64,000 nucleotides of DNA from Nigerium sp. (GTDB lineage: Bacteria; Actinomycetota; Actinomycetes; Propionibacteriales; Propionibacteriaceae), in contig JADJTH010000005.1 in the NCBI GenBank assembly GCA_016711325.1, positions 7,883 through 71,882 on the forward strand, given 5' to 3'. Position numbers and translations under genes: made by a program. This document shows positions 1 through 9,115 of this stretch, one piece after another. Position 1 is the stretch's first letter. The number at the start of each line of letters is the position of its first letter. The notes under the pieces are model-generated. The model was not told the origin of the DNA, ran no database searches, and saw only the letters and a list, made by a program, of their open reading frames with translations.

Positions 1-40
1 CCCGACTGAGGGCCACGAGTCTCCGCTATGTCTGCGCGAA

Positions 41-709
41 TCAGCTCGCCGCGCGCAGCGCGCCGCTGCGGGCCTGCTCGAGGTCGGCGAACACCGCCTG
101 GTTGAGGCGGAACGTCCGGATCGCCTCGCGCACCACCAGCGCCTGGGTCTCCGCGTCCAGCTGCAGCGCGTCGAGGGTGGCGCGGTAGGCATCCTTGTAC
201 GGCTTGGCCTTGTCGATGCCGTCGAAGCGGTAGAAGGTGAGCGCCGCGTCCGGCACCGCGTAGTGCCGCGCGACCAGGCTGGCGATCGCCTGCCCCCCGG
301 ACAGATCCCCCAGCAGCCGCACGTAGTGGTGCGCGACCAGGGCCTCGGGCCGCTCCACGGATCCGATCCGCTCGACGTACGCGCGCGTCGCGGGCAGGAT
401 CGCGATCCGGCCGTCCGCCACCTGGTCGGCCCAGTCAGGCCCGAACAGGACGCCGAGGTCGGAGGCCAGCCGGGGCGTCCGGATCAGCAGCGGATCGTGC
501 AGCGCGGCCACCGCCGGGTGGTCGGCGTGGGCGTCCATGGCCGCCTCGAGAGCGACGTAGACCGGGTGCAGTTGGGCCGTGAAGGCCGCGAAGTCGGACG
601 CCGACGCCCCGCCGTTCATGAGGCGCGTGATGAAGGGCGAGTGCTCGGCGTCCTCGTGCGCTCGGGTGGTGGCTTCGCGCAGCGCGGTGGACAGGGGAGA
701 GGTCGTCAT
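41..709 (-). CDS. hmuO: Haem oxygenase (biliverdin-forming)
   Basis: 222 aa, all-helical haem oxygenase. It opens haem to biliverdin, CO and ferrous iron in the cytosol, so it would release iron from haem imported by the genes upstream. The N-terminal helix TRAHEDAEH carries the expected proximal haem-ligand histidine at about residue 18. LSGGQAIA at roughly two-thirds of the chain matches the glycine-rich distal helix. Length is normal for bacterial HmuO-type enzymes. I chose the ATG at 709 because it overlaps the stop of the preceding gene by 4 nt (ATGA), which implies translational coupling. It is the last gene of the minus-strand haem operon. Function is well supported; the symbol follows the corynebacterial usage. 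Confidence 0.93.
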   Translation of the reverse strand: MTTSPLSTALREATTRAHEDAEHSPFITRLMNGGASASDFAAFTAQLHPVYVALEAAMDAHADHPAVAALHDPLLIRTPRLASDLGVLFGPDWADQVADGRIAILPATRAYVERIGSVERPEALVAHHYVRLLGDLSGGQAIASLVARHYAVPDAALTFYRFDGIDKAKPYKDAYRATLDALQLDAETQALVVREAIRTFRLNQAVFADLEQARSGALRAAS

Positions 710-1887
710 GACGAGGGCCTTTCGTGCGAGGTCGGCTGGGAGGAATCGGAGGACAAGAAGGAAGCGCCGGCAGACTCCGCCGCGAGCCGCCGCGCCTCGG
801 CACGCCCGGCCTCGCGGGCCTGCTCGATGCGCGCGGCCAACTCGGGCGAGAGAGCGGGAACCGAGGGGGTCGATGCCGCGACGATCCCCGACTCCGGTGT
901 CCCGGCGGACGCCGAGACGGACGCCGCGCGCGCCGTGCGCCGCCGGGCGATCGCCCGCCACACCAGCACGCCGGCGACGGCGACGACGAGCAGCGCCGCG
1001 GCCGTCCACACGAGCGACACGGTCCAGGCGAACGCCGAGCCGTGCGCCGCGTCCGCGGCGCCGCTGACGCCGATGCCGATCGGCGTGACGTCGACGCTGG
1101 CGCGGGTGAGGAACAACGGCCACACGTCGGGGATCTCGACGGTGCGCTCGATCGAGCTCCCCGGCAGGATCTCGGGAGTCTCCCCGCTCAGCGCGGTGCC
1201 GGACGCCAGGCCGAACAGCCCGGCGATCCCCACCTGCTCGCGGGTGTAGATCAGGGCGTTGCCGGTGTTGGCCAGCCGGTAGCTGAGCGTGGCGGATCCG
1301 GGCGCGAACGGGTTGCCGGAGGCCGTGTAGGCGAGCCGCACGCCGGTGACCGTGGCGTCCACGGTGAGCGTGCCCGGCACCCGCACGGCGATCTTCGAGG
1401 CCAGCCGGCGGTCGATGCTGAGCGCCTCCGTCTCGGACGTCGACCGCAGCGAGGTGACGAGTCCGCCGACATGGTCGCCGGGCCGCGCGTGGTCCGGGAC
1501 GGTGAGGGTGAACGGGACGGTCGCCGAGGCGTTCGGGGCGATCGTGACGGAGGGGACACCCACCGTCGTCCAGGCGCCGATGGCCTCGGACGCCGCCCCC
1601 GTCGGCACCAGGTCGAGCAGGCCGTCGGCGGTGGTGAAGCCGTCGGCGGCGTACACGGCGAGCGTGAGCGACTCGGCGCCGTGGTTGGTGACGACGGCCG
1701 CGTCCTCGAGCACCTGCCCGGGCTCGACCGTGTACGCGTAGTTGGCGCGGGCGTTGCCGTGGTCGTTGTCGGCGGGCTTCACGCTCCACGCGGCCGTCTC
1801 GGCGGACGCCGTGGGCGCGACGACACCCGTCGCGAGCAGGGTGGCGACGAGTGCGCCTTCGAGCAGGCGGCGGATCAGGCGCGTCAT
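706..1887 (-). CDS. Secreted membrane-anchored DUF916-like (WxL-interacting type) protein
   Basis: 393 aa. Residues 1-30 are a signal peptide ending near PTASA. Residues about 31-150 (WSVKPADNDHGNARANYAYT, then VVTNHGAESLTL) resemble the DUF916 peptidoglycan-binding domain of WxL-interacting proteins. A second beta-rich domain follows to about 280. One transmembrane helix lies near 290-310, followed by a charged cytoplasmic tail. In Firmicutes such proteins accompany WxL surface proteins. Here the upstream neighbour (1968-3662) ends in a WxL-like domain and carries an HtaA domain, so the pair may form a wall-bound haem complex. It overlaps haem oxygenase by 4 nt. Domain calls are by eye; the haem role comes from context only. 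Confidence 0.72.
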   Translation of the reverse strand: MTRLIRRLLEGALVATLLATGVVAPTASAETAAWSVKPADNDHGNARANYAYTVEPGQVLEDAAVVTNHGAESLTLAVYAADGFTTADGLLDLVPTGAASEAIGAWTTVGVPSVTIAPNASATVPFTLTVPDHARPGDHVGGLVTSLRSTSETEALSIDRRLASKIAVRVPGTLTVDATVTGVRLAYTASGNPFAPGSATLSYRLANTGNALIYTREQVGIAGLFGLASGTALSGETPEILPGSSIERTVEIPDVWPLFLTRASVDVTPIGIGVSGAADAAHGSAFAWTVSLVWTAAALLVVAVAGVLVWRAIARRRTARAASVSASAGTPESGIVAASTPSVPALSPELAARIEQAREAGRAEARRLAAESAGASFLSSDSSQPTSHERPSS

Positions 1888-1967
1888 GGTGATCCTTCGG
1901 GTGAGAACGGAGAGGATGGGGCGGTGGGATCCGGCGGGGTAGTAGCTCGCCGGATCCCACCCACGGG

Positions 1968-3662
1968 TCAGGAGACGGCGGTGAGCGTCAACGTTCCCTT
2001 GTAATCGCCAGCGGCCGTGTCGAGCGGCAACTGGAGGTTCAGTCCGGCGCCGAGCGTGGCCGAACCGCCGGCGTGCCCTCCGACGGCGGAGCCGAGCGTC
2101 CGCGAGGACTTGAGGCCCGAACCCTCGGCGAAGCCCGACACGATCGCCGCACCCGCGGTCGCGCCCGCACCGGGAGAGGTGACGGTCGGCGTCCAGCCGA
2201 GGTGCTTACCGTCGAACGAGCCCGCCGTGCTGGCGAAGTCGCTCACCTGGGCCGAGATCGACCACGCGGGGGTGCCGGCGCGGGTATCGGTGACCGCCAC
2301 GGGGGCAAGCTGTCCGCTCGCGGCGAAGTGGTCGCCGCTGACGGCGGCCGTGCCGAGGTTGACCGCGGTCGTGCCGCCGTCGATGCGCCAGACGAACTCG
2401 CCCGGCTCCTCGGGATCGACCGGCTTGGTCGGGACGGTCACGTCGATGTCCAGGTCGTCGGTCGAGGTGCCGGGCACCGCGAACGAGATCGGCACGGACA
2501 ACTCCTGCGCCGCGTTGGCGGCGGCGCCGCCACCGGCGTAGGTGTAGACGCCGTAGTTGCCGGTGGACGCCTCGTCCGTCTTGACCTGGAGGGTCGCGGT
2601 GAACGAACCGTCGGGCTTGAGTTCCACGAGCGAGGCCGCCTGGCTCGGGTACGACGTGCTCACCTGGTTGAGCGAGGCGATCGGCATGGCCCACTTCTGG
2701 GAGATCACCTTGCGTGCGGAGGACGCGGCACCCGCGGACGGCTTCCACGCGGTGGCGAACTTGCCGAAGACCACGTAGACGCCCGAGGGCTGGCCGACGG
2801 TGACGGGCACCCGCGTCGAGATGTTCGCGTTCGGGTCGAAGCCGGTGCCGGTGACGGTCACCGTCTCGGAGCCGTCGGGATTGAAGCCAGTGGCCTTCGA
2901 CACCGACAACTGCGGGGTGAACGTCGGATTCGTGGGGTTCGTCGGCTCTTGGCCCAGGGTGGCGCTCAGCGTCAGGTTGTCGAGCAGTTCGCCGGCAGCG
3001 TAGAGCGGGAGCGCCGCGGCGCCCTCGGCGGTGAGTTTGACGCCGCTGGCGTTCACGGTGACGGTGCTGCCGCTGACCGTGATCCCGGGAGTGTCGATCG
3101 TGGCGAGCCTCACGCCCGTGCCGCCGTAGACGCCCTCCTTGAAGTCACCGAAGTCGCCGGTGACGACCGCCGACACGTCCGCCTTGACGAACGCGTTGGT
3201 GCCGTCGACCTCGACGCCGACGTTGCTGATGTCGATCGTGAAGTAGTGCGACGGGAAGTGGTAATGGAAGGCGCCGGCCGTCTGCACGGTGAAGTGGCTG
3301 GTGTCGGTGAAGGAGCCCCCGGAGACCGGGAGAGTGTAGGGCAGCGTCTCGTTGGGGTTCGACGTGCTCTGTGGCCACGCCGGCGTGCCGGTGGTGTCGA
3401 ACTGTGCCGGGGCGGTGAGCGTGATGCGTTGCCCGACGGGCAGCGGGCCGGTCGGCGGCAGCGCGGCGGTCTGCCGGCCGACGTAGCTGCGGAAGCTCTC
3501 CTTGAGCCCCCACTTGACGGAGCCGCTATCGACCGGGCGGTCGGCGGCATAGGCGGGCGTGGCCATGAGGCCGGCGGCGATCACTGCGAAGGCAGCTCCG
3601 GCGGCCACCAGCGCTCGAGCGCGGCGGCGGTGCGTGGGCACCGCCGGGTGGTGTTGGGTCAT
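1968..3662 (-). CDS. htaA: HtaA-domain haem-binding surface protein with C-terminal WxL-like domain
   Basis: 564 aa. A signal peptide ends near AYA (about residue 41). Residues 45-230 form an HtaA domain (GSVKWGLKESFRSYV; HFPSHYFTIDISNVGVEVDG), known from corynebacterial haem-uptake proteins that bind haem and haemoglobin. A middle module has the pattern GTGFDPNANISTRVPV...GVYVVFGKFATAWKPS, which is also seen in its operon neighbours. The last 150 residues (VTDTRAGTPAWSISAQVSDF and a C-terminal LPLDTAAGDYKGTLTLTAVS) look like a WxL-type cell-wall domain. No C-terminal membrane helix is present, so wall association would depend on the WxL-like domain or the adjacent DUF916 protein. The start at 3662 was chosen because the signal peptide begins there. 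Confidence 0.8.
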   Translation of the reverse strand: MTQHHPAVPTHRRRARALVAAGAAFAVIAAGLMATPAYAADRPVDSGSVKWGLKESFRSYVGRQTAALPPTGPLPVGQRITLTAPAQFDTTGTPAWPQSTSNPNETLPYTLPVSGGSFTDTSHFTVQTAGAFHYHFPSHYFTIDISNVGVEVDGTNAFVKADVSAVVTGDFGDFKEGVYGGTGVRLATIDTPGITVSGSTVTVNASGVKLTAEGAAALPLYAAGELLDNLTLSATLGQEPTNPTNPTFTPQLSVSKATGFNPDGSETVTVTGTGFDPNANISTRVPVTVGQPSGVYVVFGKFATAWKPSAGAASSARKVISQKWAMPIASLNQVSTSYPSQAASLVELKPDGSFTATLQVKTDEASTGNYGVYTYAGGGAAANAAQELSVPISFAVPGTSTDDLDIDVTVPTKPVDPEEPGEFVWRIDGGTTAVNLGTAAVSGDHFAASGQLAPVAVTDTRAGTPAWSISAQVSDFASTAGSFDGKHLGWTPTVTSPGAGATAGAAIVSGFAEGSGLKSSRTLGSAVGGHAGGSATLGAGLNLQLPLDTAAGDYKGTLTLTAVS

Positions 3663-3727
3663 CGGTGGGTGATCCTCTCTCGGGTGGTGTCTCATGAGGG
3701 GGTGGGAGTTCAGGGGCGGCCTGCGGG

Positions 3728-5074
3728 TCAGGCACCGGGGCGTCTGCGGAGCCAGGCGGGCCAGACCAGCCATCCGCGCTGGAAGGCGAGCGCCGTCAGC
3801 GCGCCGCCGCCGAGGACGCCGGCGGACGACCACAGCAACGCGGGGCTCGCGACGGCGCGCGCGAGGTGCGGGATGAGCGTGTCGACCAGGGGAAGCACCG
3901 TGGTCGCGGCCAGTGCCGCGATCGGCAGCGGATTCCCCGCGAGCGGGGTCGCGGTCGCAGCGCCGGAGCCCGAACCGGCCGCCCCGCCGGCGCCCACTCC
4001 GCCGGACGCGCTGCCGGTCGTGCCGTCTGCGGTACCCGAGCTGCCGCCGTCGCCGGGGTCGATGCCGGTCTCGCCCGTCGGCGGGATCGTCGGATCCGGG
4101 TCGGTCGTCACCGGCGCGTCCGCGTCGTAGCTCACCCACAGCCGGGTGGCCGGTTTGAATGAGTCACGGGCGCCGCCCGAGGAGTAGAAGTAGGACGCCT
4201 GGCCGCTGGCGAGGTGGAAGTCGACCAGGGTCTGCGGGAACGATCCCCAGTCGGCGCCGGTGCGCGTCTGGACGGTGGCATCGGCGGGAAGCTGCACAAT
4301 GACGCCCCGGTACTCGGGGACGGTGCTGAAGCCACGCGAGGCGTCCGCGCCGGCCGCGGCGAGGCTGACGCCCTTCATGGTCGCCAGGGTGACGGTGCGC
4401 GGGGTGAGCGCGGTCCAGACCGTGGTGTCGGACTGCGAGCTGCCGAACCCGGACGCGGTGGCCGTCACCGTCGCCGTCCCCTGCTCGACGACGACCTTCG
4501 GGTCGGTGACCCACCAGTAGACCAGGCCGCCGTAGGCGACGACGGTGAAGGATCCCTTCCAGGTGATCTGCGCCGTGCCCGCGCGGGGGTCGACCGAGCC
4601 GGTGCCGCCGCCGATGAGGGCGGTGATGCCGGTCAGGCGGTTGTTGGTCGTGCTGACGACGGCGCCCGTGGCGTCCGTGCACCGGTCGTCGAACGTGACG
4701 GGCCGGTAGGCGCCCTGGGCGTCCGGCTTCTCGATCGTGACGGCGCCGTCGGTGGTGCGGAAATAGCCGTGCTCCGCGGTCCACACCTTGCCCGAGCCGG
4801 TGTCGCCGACCACGCCGGCGGACAGGAAGTTGCAGCCGCCGAAGAACGCCCCCGACCCGGCCTCGGCGTTGATGCCCCAGCGGAACGAGGCGTTGGAGAC
4901 GGTGAACGGCTCGCCGGTGCCCGGTGCGGCCGTGCGCGTCGGCACGGTCACGCTGATGTCGAGGTCGCCCGGTTGGGCGGCCGCGGGCGTCGCGGCCAGC
5001 GTGACCAGCGGCAGGACGATCAGCGCCGCGAGCGCGGCGGCGGCGCGGGCCAGGCGCGAGGTGGATCCGGTCAT
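3728..5074 (-). CDS. Membrane-anchored HtaA-like haem-binding protein
   Basis: 448 aa with a signal peptide (cleavage near AAAQ, about residue 34). A single HtaA-type domain covers about residues 45-290: FRWGINAEAGSGAFFGGCNF near its start, then WKGSFTVVAYGGLVYWWVTD and TATASGFGSSQSD. A Ser/Gly/Thr/Pro-rich spacer follows, then hydrophobic helices and an Arg-rich C-terminus, giving membrane anchorage. The conserved aromatic and Ser/Gly motifs are typical of actinobacterial relatives of HtaA. The start at 5074 overlaps the upstream stop by 4 nt (ATGA). It probably relays haem across the wall towards HmuT. A direct haem ligand cannot be assigned by eye. Confidence 0.75.
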   Translation of the reverse strand: MTGSTSRLARAAAALAALIVLPLVTLAATPAAAQPGDLDISVTVPTRTAAPGTGEPFTVSNASFRWGINAEAGSGAFFGGCNFLSAGVVGDTGSGKVWTAEHGYFRTTDGAVTIEKPDAQGAYRPVTFDDRCTDATGAVVSTTNNRLTGITALIGGGTGSVDPRAGTAQITWKGSFTVVAYGGLVYWWVTDPKVVVEQGTATVTATASGFGSSQSDTTVWTALTPRTVTLATMKGVSLAAAGADASRGFSTVPEYRGVIVQLPADATVQTRTGADWGSFPQTLVDFHLASGQASYFYSSGGARDSFKPATRLWVSYDADAPVTTDPDPTIPPTGETGIDPGDGGSSGTADGTTGSASGGVGAGGAAGSGSGAATATPLAGNPLPIAALAATTVLPLVDTLIPHLARAVASPALLWSSAGVLGGGALTALAFQRGWLVWPAWLRRRPGA

Positions 5075-6417
5075 CGGCGCGTCGCCTCCGCCCACTCGCC
5101 CACCTGCAGTGGCGGGGTGATCTCGGCGGAACCGGCCTCCGTGGAACCGACGTCGGCGAAGCCCGCCCGCCGCGCCTCCTCGAGCAGCGCGTCGATCTGC
5201 TCGGGCGTGAGCTCCTCAGGCAGCGGGTGCCGTTGCGGGGCGAACGCTCCCGCGGCGGCTGTCTGGGCCGACCCGGCCCTCCGCGGCCTGCGGCGTCCGA
5301 GCAGGCCGAGCACGACGACCGCCAGCAGGGCCGCCGCGGCGACGCCGAGGGCGATCCACGCCCACGGCACCTCGGCGCCGGCGGCCCCGGACGCGGGCGC
5401 CGGGGTGGGCACGGGGGCATCCGCCGGATTGCCGACGGTGAAGGCTGCCTGGGCCAGGAGGCCGGACGCCGCGCCGGTCACCTGCAGGGTGTGGGTGCCG
5501 AGGCGGAGGTCGCGGGGCAGTTGGATCACGCCCGCGATCTCGCCCTGGGCGCCGGCGACGAGAGGGCCGACGGCGGCGCGTCCGTCGCCGAGGACCACCG
5601 TCACCTGCTCGCCGGGCACGAACCCGCGCGCGGTGAAGCTCATGACGCGGCCGGCCAGCGCGGTCGCCTCGTCGACGCCGACAACGACCTCGCCGGGCGG
5701 GGGAGCCTCGCCGGAGGCGCCGTTGCCCGCTCCGACGGTCGAGCCGGCCGCGGCGCCGCCGGCGCCCCCAGCGCCCGCGGCCGAGTGGGAGGGGCCGGCG
5801 GAGCCAGAGGAACCCGCACCGGAGGCGGACCCCGCAGTGCCGGACGCCGCCGCGAACGACACCGCGGTGAAGGTCTCGTTGTTGGCGTTCTTGATGCCGT
5901 GCGCGCCCACGGTGATGACGCCGCAGGTGACCGTCCGGCAGTCGATCTGCTCGGTGCCGCCGCTGCGCCCGACCACCGAGATCACCGGACCCGGAAGGTT
6001 GAGGGTCGTGGACCAGCCGCCGTCGGCGTGCAGTTCGCCGCCGTTGGCGGCCTCCTCGGTCTGCGAGCCGGGGAAGGCCACGAAACGCTGCCGGCCCTGG
6101 TTGTTCTTGGTCTCGGAGTCCGGCATGTAGCGGAACGTCTGGCCGGACGCGCCCCCGCGGCTCGGACGCCACGAGCCGCCGCCGGGATCGTCGACCGTGC
6201 CGAAGAGCACGTAGATGCCGCCCATCGCCTTGGGGATCGACTGGAAGCCGGTGCCCTTCACGGTGAGCGTGGTGGCGCCCGAGGCGTTGGCGCGGGCGCT
6301 TCCGGCCGGGCTGGTCGCGCTGACGCGCGCGGCGGCGTGGGCGTCCGGGGCGGCGATGATCAGTGAGCCGAGGGCGGACGCCAGGATCACGGCCACCGCG
6401 AACGGGCGACGCATCAT
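5071..6417 (-). CDS. Secreted, membrane-anchored haem-operon protein with IPT-like repeats
   Basis: 448 aa. Signal peptide ends near AHA (residue 28). Residues 35-190 hold a module with VKGTGFQ, GGIYVLFGTVDDPGGGSWRPS and two cysteines (QIDCRTVTCGV), the same GIYVxFG pattern as in the HtaA protein of this operon. A low-complexity Gly/Ala/Ser stretch follows (about 195-245), then an Ig-like module (GRVMSFTARGFVPGEQVTVV), one transmembrane helix near 360-382 and a cytoplasmic tail. It starts with two adjacent ATGs; I use 6417, which overlaps the ATPase stop as ATGA. The family is not characterised as far as I can tell. Its role in haem capture rests on operon context and the shared module. Confidence 0.7.
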   Translation of the reverse strand: MMRRPFAVAVILASALGSLIIAAPDAHAAARVSATSPAGSARANASGATTLTVKGTGFQSIPKAMGGIYVLFGTVDDPGGGSWRPSRGGASGQTFRYMPDSETKNNQGRQRFVAFPGSQTEEAANGGELHADGGWSTTLNLPGPVISVVGRSGGTEQIDCRTVTCGVITVGAHGIKNANNETFTAVSFAAASGTAGSASGAGSSGSAGPSHSAAGAGGAGGAAAGSTVGAGNGASGEAPPPGEVVVGVDEATALAGRVMSFTARGFVPGEQVTVVLGDGRAAVGPLVAGAQGEIAGVIQLPRDLRLGTHTLQVTGAASGLLAQAAFTVGNPADAPVPTPAPASGAAGAEVPWAWIALGVAAAALLAVVVLGLLGRRRPRRAGSAQTAAAGAFAPQRHPLPEELTPEQIDALLEEARRAGFADVGSTEAGSAEITPPLQVGEWAEATRR

Positions 6418-7160
6418 CGGGCAGTACCTTTCGTGAGGACGGGCTGGGCGTGGACGGACTGGCCGCGGGCGGGACGCGAGTGGCCGCGGGCCGGCAGCAC
6501 CAGCAGCCCGGCGCCGGTCGGGTCGGGAACGACGGTGACCGGATGGTCGTAGACACGCGACACGAGGTCGGCGGTCAGGACGTCCTCGGGCCGGCCCTGC
6601 GCCGCGATCCGGCCGTCGGCCAGCAGCACCAGGCGGTCGGCGTAGGCCGAGGCCAGCGCCAGGTCGTGCAGGACGACGACGACGGCGCCACCGGCGTCGG
6701 CGTGATCGCGCGCGGCACCCAGCACGCGCTCCTGGTGGCAGATGTCGAGGGCGGCGGTCGGTTCGTCGAGCAGCAGCAGGGTGGTGGTCTGGGCGAGGAC
6801 GCGCGCGAAGCTGGTGCGGGCCTTCTCGCCGCCCGACAAGGTCGGGAATCGGCGTTCGCCGAGGTGGCCGACCTGGGCGACGTCCATGCCGAAGGCCACC
6901 GCGGCGTCGTCCGCGTCCTCCTCGGGACGGCCGCGCCAGGGCGCGCGCCCCATCCGGACGACCTCGGCGACCTCGAACGGGAACGACAGCGTGTGCTCCT
7001 GCAGCATGACCGCCCGGAACCGGGCCAGCTCCTGGGGGGCGTGGCTCAGGCGCGTGCCGGTCGGACCGGCGAGGGTGCCGGCGTCGGGCGTCCGGTCGCC
7101 GGCGAGGACGGCCAGCAGGGTCGACTTGCCCGCGCCGTTGGGGCCGACGAGCGAGACCCA
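6414..7160 (-). pseudogene. hmuV: Haem ABC transporter ATPase, 5' end deleted
   Basis: About 248 codons of a HmuV-type ATPase survive: Walker A VGPNGAGKST at the very start, Q-loop region VMLQEHTLSF, signature TLSGGEKA, Walker B TTLLLLDEPTAALD, and H-loop VVLHDLALA. The usual 30 or so residues before Walker A are missing. The sequence instead runs directly into the permease gene at about 7159, in a different reading frame and without a start codon or ribosome-binding site. Everything from Walker A to the C-terminus looks intact. This is most simply the right side of a deletion that removed the hmuU 3' end and the hmuV 5' end. Confidence 0.85.
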
Positions 7161-7944
7161 CCGCCCCCGCCGTGAGCAGCGCGACCATGCCGATGCAGCG
7201 CATCCGCAGTCGTTCGACGTCGACGCCGAGGTGGCGCGCCGAGCGTTCGCCGAGCGCCAGCAGGTCGAGCGAGCGCGCCTCGCGGAGGGCCGCGGCCACG
7301 CCGACGATCGCGATGGGGGCGACGACCGCCACGTAGGGCCATCGGGTGCCGTTGAGGCTGCCGAGCTGCCAGAACACGATCTGCTCGCGGCTCTGGGTTG
7401 TGCCCAGGAAGGTGAGGAACGCGATGATCGCGCCCGCGATGGCGTTGATCGCGACGCCGGTGAGGATGAGCGTGACGACCTCGCTGCGCCCGCCCGACCG
7501 GGACAGCGCGTACACGACGGCCGCGGCCAGAATTCCGCCGGCAAGGGCGAACAGGGCGACGGTCCACGGCCCGAGGAAGCTCAGCCCGAACACGATCGCG
7601 AGGCAGGCGCCGACCGCGGCACCCGAGGAGACGCCCGCGATGCCGGGCTCGGCGAGCGGGTTGCCGAACACGCCCTGCATCACGCCGCCGGCGGTCGACA
7701 GGGACGCCCCCACGAGCGCGGCCATCGCCACGCGCGGGAAGCGGATCGTCCACAGCGCCGCCTCGCCGCCCGGGTGGGACGGCATCGGGCCGGCGTCGAT
7801 CCCGAGCCGGTGCAGGATCGATCCGGCCACCTCGGCCGTCGCCACCTCGAGCTGGCCGCGCCCGGCGGCGACCAGGACCGCCACGACGAGCGCGATCGAC
7901 AACCCGGCGAACAATCCGGCGCTCCGGCCTCGCGTGGACCTCAC
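7159..7944 (-). pseudogene. hmuU: Haem ABC transporter permease (FecCD family), 3' end deleted
   Basis: 262 codons of a FecCD-type permease, beginning RGRSAGLFAGLSIALVVAV and including the family motif EPGIAGVSSGAAVGA and the cytoplasmic segment DLLALGERSARHLGVDVERLR. Homology stops after MRCIGMVALLTAGAV. The expected last 80-90 residues (family length about 345), including the helix-loop before the C-terminal helices, are absent. The frame then reads straight on through the ATPase gene out of frame. The start at 7944 overlaps the hmuT stop (ATGA). The product would be a permease lacking its C-terminal helices, so haem import by this system is probably broken unless the junction is an assembly or cloning artefact. 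Confidence 0.85.
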
Positions 7945-9059
7945 CGGGCGGCGTCCGGGGCGTAGATGGCCACGGCGAGGGCGTCCAACACGTCGGCGGT
8001 CGCCGGGCCGAACGCGAGCACGTCGGAGTCGGCCATGTCGACGATGCGCCGGTTCTGGCCGGCGGGCGTGGTGGCGAGCGCGGGGAAGCTGGTGAGCAGC
8101 CCGTCGACCCCGCCCACGGACTCGAGTCCGCCGGTCATCATCAGCAGCAGGTCGGGGGCGGCCTTGATCACGCCCTCGTCGTTGAGCGGGCGCATGCCCT
8201 GCCAGTCGATCTCGGTGGCGACGTCGCGGGCGCCGAGGGCGGTGATGAGCGAGTCCGTCCCCGAGCCGGCGCCGAACATGTAGTAGACGCCCGCCTGTCC
8301 GCGCACGTACAGGAACACCGTGCGCAGCTTCCGGTCGTGCTCGGCGGGGGCGATGGCGGCGATCTCGGCGGTCTTCGCCTCGATGGCCGCGTTGGTGCGC
8401 TCGGCGAGCTGGGCCCCTTCGGCGTGGACGCCGAGGGCGTCCGCCACCTGCTGGATCAGGCTGCCGACGTTGTCGAGACTGCGGTGGGAGTCGACGATGA
8501 CCACCGGGATGCCGCTCTCGCGCATCTGCAGCAGCACGTCCCAGGGCCCGAGGCTGGTGTCGGTGATGATGACGGACGGCTGCAGCGCGAGGATCGCCTC
8601 GGCGGACAGGTCATGGCCGACCGGGGTGACGAGTTGTTTGCCCTTGATCTCGGCGAATCCGCTGGACGTGTCGCGTCCGACGACCTGGTCGCCGAGGCCG
8701 AGCTCGTAGACGGTCCGCGAGAGGGTGCCGTAGATGTCGAGGGCGAGGATGCGGCTCGCGTCGGTGATCGTCACCTCGGTGCCCTGGACGTCCGTCACCG
8801 TGACCGGCAGGTGCTGGACGGGGTTCGTCGCGATCGGGTGCAGCGCCGCGTCGGCCATCACCGCCGTCGAGTGGCCTTGGTGCGTGAGGGGGTCGGGGAT
8901 CGGTGTCACGTCGGCCAGACGTGGCCCGCCGGACGCCCCGATCCCGCCCAGGCCGGGGATGCCGGCACACCCCGCGAGCGTGAGGGCGACAAGCACGGCG
9001 GTGGCGGCGATGAGACGGGTGGTGGGCGACGATCCGCGCGCGGGCCGGCGGTAGGACAC
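7941..9059 (-). CDS. hmuT: Haem ABC transporter substrate-binding lipoprotein
   Basis: 372 aa. A lipobox LTLAGC near residue 30 marks a diacylglyceryl lipoprotein. The mature part has the class III binding-protein layout, with two lobes joined by a long helix (DNVGSLIQQVADALGVHAEGAQL). It includes DIYGTLSRTVYELGLGDQVVGRD, DLSAEAILALQPSVIITDTS, and VGGVDGLLTSFPALATTPAG near the end, typical of HmuT/FecB-type haem binders. It captures haem outside the membrane and delivers it to HmuU. The start is GTG at 9059 with GGAG 5 nt upstream. It is the first gene of the haem operon, behind two iron-box-like operators at 9094-9134. Confidence 0.9.
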   Translation of the reverse strand: MSYRRPARGSSPTTRLIAATAVLVALTLAGCAGIPGLGGIGASGGPRLADVTPIPDPLTHQGHSTAVMADAALHPIATNPVQHLPVTVTDVQGTEVTITDASRILALDIYGTLSRTVYELGLGDQVVGRDTSSGFAEIKGKQLVTPVGHDLSAEAILALQPSVIITDTSLGPWDVLLQMRESGIPVVIVDSHRSLDNVGSLIQQVADALGVHAEGAQLAERTNAAIEAKTAEIAAIAPAEHDRKLRTVFLYVRGQAGVYYMFGAGSGTDSLITALGARDVATEIDWQGMRPLNDEGVIKAAPDLLLMMTGGLESVGGVDGLLTSFPALATTPAGQNRRIVDMADSDVLAFGPATADVLDALAVAIYAPDAAR

Positions 9060-9093
9060 GGATACTCCATCAGTCGGGGACCGGATTTAGATC

Positions 9094-9111
9094 ATTAGGT
9101 TGTTACCTAAT
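9094..9111. promoter_or_regulatory. Perfect palindrome in the hmuT promoter, probable DtxR/IdeR operator
   Basis: ATTAGGT-TGTT-ACCTAAT is a 7+7 inverted repeat with a 4-nt centre. It matches the half-site style of iron-dependent DtxR/IdeR boxes. On the minus strand it sits between a TTGATT (-35-like) and TAATGA/TCTAAA (-10-like) element, so a bound repressor would block hmuT transcription when iron is plentiful. Confidence 0.6.
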
Positions 9112-9115
9112 CAAC

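Noticed and set aside
41..1960. A 639-residue protein ending in haem oxygenase
   Set aside because: The N-terminal two-thirds is an Arg/Pro-rich antisense-type reading of the DUF916 gene; the oxygenase begins at 709.
5071..7944. A single 957-residue permease/surface-protein fusion
   Set aside because: The middle third is the ATPase gene read out of frame and has no domain; the C-terminal part has its own signal peptide and ATGA-coupled start at 6417.
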